Part shown: positions 45,724 to 49,782 of the stretch, in pieces
How positions within the stretch are numbered: position 1 is the stretch's first letter
How the letters are laid out: the number at the start of each line of letters is the position of its first letter
Origin: a virus
Direction: 5' to 3' (one strand)
Virus record (IMG/VR): IMGVR_UViG_3300037193_002459
Coordinates: 1 to 49,782 of that record
Length of the DNA: 49,782 nucleotides
The notes under the pieces: model-generated
Seen by the model: only the letters and a program-made list of their open reading frames with translations
Told to the model about the DNA's origin: nothing
Databases searched by the model: none
Translations under genes and position numbers: made by a program

Positions 45724-46587
45724 GTGCTCGACTACCCGTACGTGTCGGCGGCCGAGTTCCGGGCCCACCCCACGTTCCTCGACTCGAACAACCTGCGCAC
45801 CGGCGGGACGCAGGACGAGCAGGACGCCGCCCTCACCAACGTGCTGTTGGAGGCCTCGCAGTGGGCCGACGACAAGGTCAACATGCCGTTGGGTGCGCAC
45901 ATCCGGTCGGAGAATGTGCGGCTCGCCGCGGACCGCACTGGCCGCCTGCGGTACCACCCCGAGCACGCCCCGGTCATCGCCGTGACCGGCATGTCCGTTG
46001 GTGCCAGTCCCGACGCCCTCGACGACATCGCAGATCCGCAGGTGTGGCTCGAGCGGGACGGCCGGATCATCGTCGCGTTCTCACCGTCCGGCGGTCCCGG
46101 CCTCGGCAGCCTCCAGTTCGGTGCGACGGCCGCAGGCGTCGAACAGCTCGTGTCCTGGACGTACGTCGCCGGCTATCCGTCCACGCAGCTCGCCGAACCC
46201 GCCGACGCCGCCGCCACCACCCTGACCGTGCGCGACACGACCGGCATCACCGCCGGGACCGTGCTCCGCCTCTGGACACCAGGGCTCGAGGAGGCCGTCA
46301 CCGTCACCGCCGTGGCCGGGGACCAGGTCACCCTCTCCGTCGGCCTGCGCGCCGCCCACCCGGCTGGCGGGACGTGCTCGTCCCTGCCGACCACGATCCG
46401 GCAGGCCGTCATCTACTACGCCACGTACCTGCTCATGCGGCCCGCGTCCACCGGTGAGAGCTGGTCCCCGAAGAGCAGCGGGGTGGCGACCACATCCACC
46501 GCCGGCGACTCCCGCCGGACCGGGCGCAGCACATTCCTCTACGACGAGGCCGTCAAGCTCCTCAAGCCGTACAAGAGGATCCGATGA
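45724..46587 (+). CDS. Head-tail connector (adaptor)
   Basis: 287 aa from GTG. The N-terminal helical pattern (VSAAEFRAHPTFLDSNNLRT and LTNVLLEASQWADDKVNMPL) matches the gp6-like adaptor of HK97-type siphoviruses. The middle (about 150-215) is a beta-rich insertion with Thr/Val repeats (TLTVRDTTGITAGTVLRLWT) and the C-terminal helix bundle resumes at IRQAVIYYATYLLMRP. It links the portal to the tail. Confidence 0.75.
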   Translation: MLDYPYVSAAEFRAHPTFLDSNNLRTGGTQDEQDAALTNVLLEASQWADDKVNMPLGAHIRSENVRLAADRTGRLRYHPEHAPVIAVTGMSVGASPDALDDIADPQVWLERDGRIIVAFSPSGGPGLGSLQFGATAAGVEQLVSWTYVAGYPSTQLAEPADAAATTLTVRDTTGITAGTVLRLWTPGLEEAVTVTAVAGDQVTLSVGLRAAHPAGGTCSSLPTTIRQAVIYYATYLLMRPASTGESWSPKSSGVATTSTAGDSRRTGRSTFLYDEAVKLLKPYKRIR

Positions 46588-47144
46588 CCGACGCGCTGGC
46601 GCGGGCCACCACCACGCTCGGTGTCCGGGACGCGGTGTGCCGCTGGTTCGGCGGCCCCTACGACCCGAACAGCCGTTCGTACCGCAGCCCGCAGGTCCCG
46701 AACCTCGGCGTCGTCCGCCGGGCCCGGCCGAAGTCCGAAGACGCCGCCGACTACTACCTCGGCTCCACGAGCGCCGGGGCGGTCATGGGGTCGACGATGC
46801 TCGTGCACGTCGACTCCGGCACCGAGTCCCGCGCCGCGACGGCCGGCGCGTTCGGCGGCCTCAAGTACGTGCAGTCCGCAGTCATGCTGCACGTGTTCCT
46901 GCGTTCGAACGCCGAGTGGGCCGAGGACGCGCAGGACGCGTTCTACCAGCTCAAGGACGACCTGATCGCCCGGATCCGGGTGGATCGGTGCATGGGTACC
47001 GGCGGGTGGGAGCAGGGCGGGTTCGACGTCGCCGAGGAGGCGCCGTGGCTGCGCTGGGCGATGGCCCCCGCCGAGACGTCCGCGGAGATGACCTCCGGCT
47101 ACCTGTTCCTGGAGTTCACCGCCCGCTACTACGAAGAAGGTTAG
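46584..47144 (+). CDS. Tail terminator / head-tail joining protein
   Basis: 186 aa from ATG, overlapping the adaptor stop. Beta-rich with central MLVHVDSGTESRAATAGAFG and a helical part (DAQDAFYQLKDDLIARIRVD), then YLFLEFTARYYEEG at the end. This pattern (a beta-sandwich with one long helix) suits a tail terminator or stopper. The order after the adaptor supports it; the exact subfamily is uncertain. Confidence 0.65.
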   Translation: MTDALARATTTLGVRDAVCRWFGGPYDPNSRSYRSPQVPNLGVVRRARPKSEDAADYYLGSTSAGAVMGSTMLVHVDSGTESRAATAGAFGGLKYVQSAVMLHVFLRSNAEWAEDAQDAFYQLKDDLIARIRVDRCMGTGGWEQGGFDVAEEAPWLRWAMAPAETSAEMTSGYLFLEFTARYYEEG

Positions 47145-47149
47145 CGATC

Positions 47150-47359
47150 ATGCCGAGCTTCGAGTTCAGGGGCGGGGACCCGATCGACCACTTCGTCCTC
47201 GGCCGCATCTCGCCGGGGGACATCGTCGAGGCCGACGAGCAGCCCCCCGGGCCGTGGAAGGCCACGAAGAAGCGCCCCAGGCGCGCGCAGACCGCCGAGA
47301 AGGCCCCAGCAAGCACCGAGCACGGCTCGGACGATCCCGACCCCGCAGAGGAGGGCTGA
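47150..47359 (+). CDS. 69-aa small protein before major tail protein
   Basis: ATG follows the upstream stop by 5 bases, with GAAGAAGG upstream. N-terminal FEFRGGDPIDHFVLGRISPG is folded-looking and beta-rich, then a basic and acidic tail (KATKKRPRRAQTAEKA). Small proteins of this kind often occur next to tail genes; perhaps a chaperone or minor head component. Function is unknown. Confidence 0.55.
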   Translation: MPSFEFRGGDPIDHFVLGRISPGDIVEADEQPPGPWKATKKRPRRAQTAEKAPASTEHGSDDPDPAEEG

Positions 47360-47362
47360 GCC

Positions 47363-48490
47363 GTGGCTGGACCCACGACCTACACCCCGAACAAGGAGTT
47401 CCTCGGTATCGCGCCCGAGGAGACCCCCGGCACCGCCGTGCCCATGGTCGCCACCATCCCGTTCACGAAGGTCGACTTCGAGGACCAGATCAAGTGGCTC
47501 GACGACCCCAGCCTGCGCGGGTCGATGGCCGGCCTGTACGGCCGCTACCAGGGCGTGCGGGAAGTCGACTGGTCCCTGGAAGGCCCCGCCTATGTCGACA
47601 CGTTCCCCCACCTGCTCGAGAGCATGCTCGGCGACCGCACCTCCACCGGTGCCGCCGACCCGTACACCCACACGTTCAGCCTCAACAACTCCTTCTCCGG
47701 CCAGCCGATCACGCACACCCTGACCTGGTTCACCGGCATCACCGCCGTGACCGGTGCCCGCACCTACCCCGGCGCCGCCCTGTCCGAGCTGACCATCGAG
47801 TTCGACATCGAAGGCGGCGGCGGTGGGGGTGGCGGCGGCGGCAAGGGCGGCGGCGGTGGCGGCGGAGGCGGAGGGGGAGGGGGTGGTGGCGGCAAGGGCG
47901 GCGGCAAGGGCGGCGGCGGCGCCAAGGGCCTCGTCCAGTACAAGGCCAAGGGCCAGGCCTGGGGCAGCTCGGTCGCCGAGTCCACCCCCGTCGCCGCGCC
48001 GAGCTCCGTGCCCCCGTTCGCCGCGTGGCGAGCCCTGCTCGGGATCGGCGGCCCCGCCTCGGGCGGCACGCTGGTCACGAACGTGTCCACCGCCTCCTTC
48101 ACGATGAAGCGCAAGCTCGACGTGATCTACACGTTCTCCAACCAGCAGCAGCCCTACGTCATCCAGCGCGGCTCGATGACCATGGAAGGCAAGGCCACCT
48201 TCATCGCCACCGACGAGACCCCGCTGCTCACGATGCTCGCCGGCACGGTGCAACCGCTGCAGCTCGTGCTGGACAACGGCACCGTCGGCGCAGGCAACCG
48301 GTCGATCACCATCGACATGGATCAGTGCATCTACGAGAAGGTCAAGACCGAGGACGGCAAGGAAGCCACCATGTTCAACGTCGAGTTCGACGGCATCGCC
48401 AACTCGACGAACGCCGGGTCGACCGGTGGGCTGTCCCCGGTCGAGTTCACGATCGTCAACGGCACCCCGGGGACGGTGTACGGATCATGA
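47363..48490 (+). CDS. Major tail protein with poly-Gly/Lys insert
   Basis: 375 aa from GTG. N-terminal half (TTYTPNKEFLGIAPEETPGT, then VREVDWSLEGPAYVDTFPHL) and C-terminal half (KATFIATDETPLLTMLAGTV, PVEFTIVNGTPG) are typical of actinophage major tail (tube) proteins. Between about residues 150 and 187 is a stretch of mostly Gly with a few Lys, breaking a beta domain. Such a run is unusual for a self-assembling tube protein and may form flexible loops on the outer face of the tail. Followed by the tail chaperone genes. Confidence 0.85.
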   Translation: MAGPTTYTPNKEFLGIAPEETPGTAVPMVATIPFTKVDFEDQIKWLDDPSLRGSMAGLYGRYQGVREVDWSLEGPAYVDTFPHLLESMLGDRTSTGAADPYTHTFSLNNSFSGQPITHTLTWFTGITAVTGARTYPGAALSELTIEFDIEGGGGGGGGGGKGGGGGGGGGGGGGGGGKGGGKGGGGAKGLVQYKAKGQAWGSSVAESTPVAAPSSVPPFAAWRALLGIGGPASGGTLVTNVSTASFTMKRKLDVIYTFSNQQQPYVIQRGSMTMEGKATFIATDETPLLTMLAGTVQPLQLVLDNGTVGAGNRSITIDMDQCIYEKVKTEDGKEATMFNVEFDGIANSTNAGSTGGLSPVEFTIVNGTPGTVYGS

Positions 48491-48894
48491 CGCGGCACAC
48501 GCTCAAGAGCGACGGCGCCTGGGTCGAACTGCGCGACGTCGAAGACCTCCGCGCGAAGGACCGCAAGGCGGTCGAGGCGGCCGTCATGTCGGCGATCGAG
48601 GTCGACCTCGACACCGGCCGGATCGCCGCCGGGAAGGGCGCAATCCAGCAGATCATGAACGGGGCACCGGACGCGATCGCCGCCCGGCTCATCGTCGGCT
48701 GGGAGCTCCCCTACCTTCCCGACGCGCCCCTGCCCAGCCAGGACCCCGAGCAGCTCGGCGAGCTCCGGCTCGACGACTACCGCCGGCTGATGGAGCTGAT
48801 CGACCCGGCCGTCGCGCTGCTCATGCCGGGCCGCTCGAACAACCCGGACGACTACGACAACCCGGCGTCCCCTTCCGGGCCCGCCAGCGACTGA
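48487..48894 (+). CDS. Tail assembly chaperone G
   Basis: 135 aa from ATG overlapping the previous stop. Starts as a small beta domain (HTLKSDGAWVELRDVEDLRA) and continues in helices (AVEAAVMSAIEVDLDTGRI), ending in a Pro/Ser-rich tail. It lies between major tail and tape-measure genes, the usual site of the G/GT chaperone pair. The second chaperone frame overlaps this one and continues to 49106. Confidence 0.75.
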   Translation: MTRHTLKSDGAWVELRDVEDLRAKDRKAVEAAVMSAIEVDLDTGRIAAGKGAIQQIMNGAPDAIAARLIVGWELPYLPDAPLPSQDPEQLGELRLDDYRRLMELIDPAVALLMPGRSNNPDDYDNPASPSGPASD

Positions 48895-48899
48895 GATCG

Positions 48900-49106
48900 T
48901 TGCTGGCGGGCCACAACCCGCCCCGCGCGCATCCGGGCGAACCGGCCCTGTGGGAGCGCGTCTTCACCGACTACTGGTTCTGGGCCGACCGTTTCGGGTG
49001 GCCACCGGACGTGGTCGACCGGCAGTCGGCGGTCGTCCTGCACCGGCTCTACGAGGTCACACTCACGGTCGAGGACTGGCGAGCCGAACAGGCCGGCGAT
49101 GGCTGA
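48900..49106 (+). CDS. Tail assembly chaperone T region (-1 frame)
   Basis: The -1 frame stays open through the 3' end of the G gene and on to 49106, coding LLAGHNPPRAHPGEPALWERVFTDYWFW in short pieces of helix-rich, acidic sequence that fits a T extension. A G-T fusion by -1 frameshift is the usual mechanism. No canonical X-XXY-YYZ slippery site is seen; CCCCTTCC near 48870 is the best candidate. A TTG at 48900 could instead start it independently, and that start is given here. Confidence 0.6.
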   Translation: MLAGHNPPRAHPGEPALWERVFTDYWFWADRFGWPPDVVDRQSAVVLHRLYEVTLTVEDWRAEQAGDG

Positions 49107-49530
49107 GCTCGACGGGTTCGAGGCCATGATGACCGAGCTCGAGGCCATCGTCGGGAAGGTCGTGGGGGCCACCCCGCAAGGGCTGGCCAACGCTGCGCAC
49201 CACCTCGAAGCCTCGATCAAGCTGGAGCTGTCCCGGACGTCGCACCCTCCCGGGACGCCGACACCGTCTCCGCCCGGATCGCCCCCGTCGCTCATCACCG
49301 GGACTCTGCGCCGATCGATCCAGGTCGAGGGCCCAACGCAGACCGGGCCCGGGCGCTGGACGGCAAACGTCGGGACGGGGCTCGTCTACTCCCGGATCCA
49401 GGAGTACGGCGGCACCGCGGGCCGCGGCTCGCGCCTGCCGGCCCGCCCGTACATGGCCCCCGGTCTGGCGACCGCACTGCCCGGCATGGGCGCCCTCATC
49501 GAACAAGCGTGGGCTGACGCCCTGAGCTGA
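49099..49530 (+). CDS. HK97 gp10-like tail-completion protein
   Basis: 143 aa from ATG, overlapping the previous frame by 8 bases. ANAAHHLEASIKLELSRTSH, the later SLITGTLRRSIQVEG and VYSRIQEYGGTAGR, plus the end PARPYMAPGLATAL, match the HK97 gp10 family, which joins the tail to the head. In most siphoviruses this gene lies before the major tail gene; here it lies after the chaperones. Confidence 0.75.
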   Translation: MAELDGFEAMMTELEAIVGKVVGATPQGLANAAHHLEASIKLELSRTSHPPGTPTPSPPGSPPSLITGTLRRSIQVEGPTQTGPGRWTANVGTGLVYSRIQEYGGTAGRGSRLPARPYMAPGLATALPGMGALIEQAWADALS

Positions 49531-49553
49531 CCGCAGAGCGGGGGTGATCCTCC

Positions 49554-49782
49554 GTGCTGCCCGAGGTCACCGCCAAGCTCGACGCCGACGTCAGTGGTTT
49601 CATCGCGGCCTGGGATCGGGCCGCAGCCGCCGCCGAGCGGGCCGCTGCCCGCATCCGCGCCGCGCAGGCATCCGTCGCCGACGTCGACATCGACGCCGGC
49701 CGGTTCCGCGACCTCAACGGCGAACTGGAGCGGCTGTCCAGGACCGTGCGGCAGGTCGCCGACCAGATGCGCCAGTTCGGCA
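49554..49782 (+). CDS. Tape measure protein, 5' part (continues at base 1)
   Basis: The GTG at 49554 follows a GGGGGTGATCC-type site and opens the frame that is continuous with the ORF ending at 2105. The encoded start (LPEVTAKLDADVSGFIAAWD, then many Ala/Arg) is the usual N-terminus of actinophage tape measures. Bases 49642-49782 are the duplicate of 1-141, so the gene is 730 codons on the circle. Confidence 0.9.
   Translation, partial: MLPEVTAKLDADVSGFIAAWDRAAAAAERAAARIRAAQASVADVDIDAGRFRDLNGELERLSRTVRQVADQMRQFG
49642..49782. repeat. Terminal direct repeat from circular assembly (right copy)
   Basis: Identical to bases 1-141, as described for the left copy. The unique circular sequence is therefore 49,641 bp. 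Confidence 0.9.

Overview
The window is a complete, circularly closed genome of a temperate siphovirus of a high-GC actinobacterium. The first 141 bases are repeated exactly as the last 141 bases, so the unique circle is 49,641 bp and the ends are an assembly overlap, not a biological terminus; the tape-measure gene runs across the junction. GC is about 70% by eye, starts are often GTG, and most genes are joined by 4-base ATGA/GTGA overlaps. Actinobacterial families (DUF2637, DUF3307, DUF397, DUF6197 and DUF6907-like proteins) and an attP matching the 3' half of a tRNA-Arg(TCT) gene point to a Pseudonocardiales- or Streptomyces-like host.

Layout on the circle. Late operon (+): a promoter at 37335-37364 precedes small and large terminase, a portal-MuF fusion, prohead protease/scaffold, major capsid with an inserted beta-sandwich domain, connectors, major tail protein with a long poly-Gly/Lys insert, tail chaperones, tape measure (49554 across the junction to 2105), minor tail proteins and a repeat-rich fibre (5651-7468). 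Next comes an envelope and lysis block: membrane coiled-coil protein, collagen-like membrane protein, secreted Excalibur-domain protein, class F-like sortase lipoprotein, small proteins, CHAP endolysin and holin, ending at a strong hairpin (11334-11375).

From 18114 down to 11604 (-) lies an operon that looks like the transfer module of an actinomycete integrative and conjugative element (AICE) rather than a phage module: FtsK/TraB-like translocase, small membrane (Spd-like) proteins, a DUF2637 protein, a membrane HEAAH metalloprotease and several small Cys-rich proteins. A GntR-HD fusion regulator is transcribed divergently from it (18184, +). An array of TTCCCTG repeats sits at the 3' end of the FtsK gene, where clt/TRS transfer sites lie in Streptomyces TraB plasmids. 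The same motif recurs in the immunity region.

The lysogeny region (19.6-26.4 kb) holds small regulators, DUF3307, attP, a HTH protein with twin operators, a tyrosine integrase, and a divergent XRE repressor/Cro-like pair with clustered inverted repeats. Early genes (+, 26.4-37.3 kb) are many small coupled ORFs, RecT, a replication-initiator-like protein with a nested HNH domain, CGCG zinc-knuckle proteins, a decayed DNA methyltransferase remnant and a lower-GC insert.

The main hypothesis is that this element is a phage-AICE hybrid, able to spread in virions and perhaps also by TraB-type double-stranded DNA transfer. A second unusual feature is the phage-encoded sortase cassette. All functions are inferred from sequence motifs read by eye; no searches were run.
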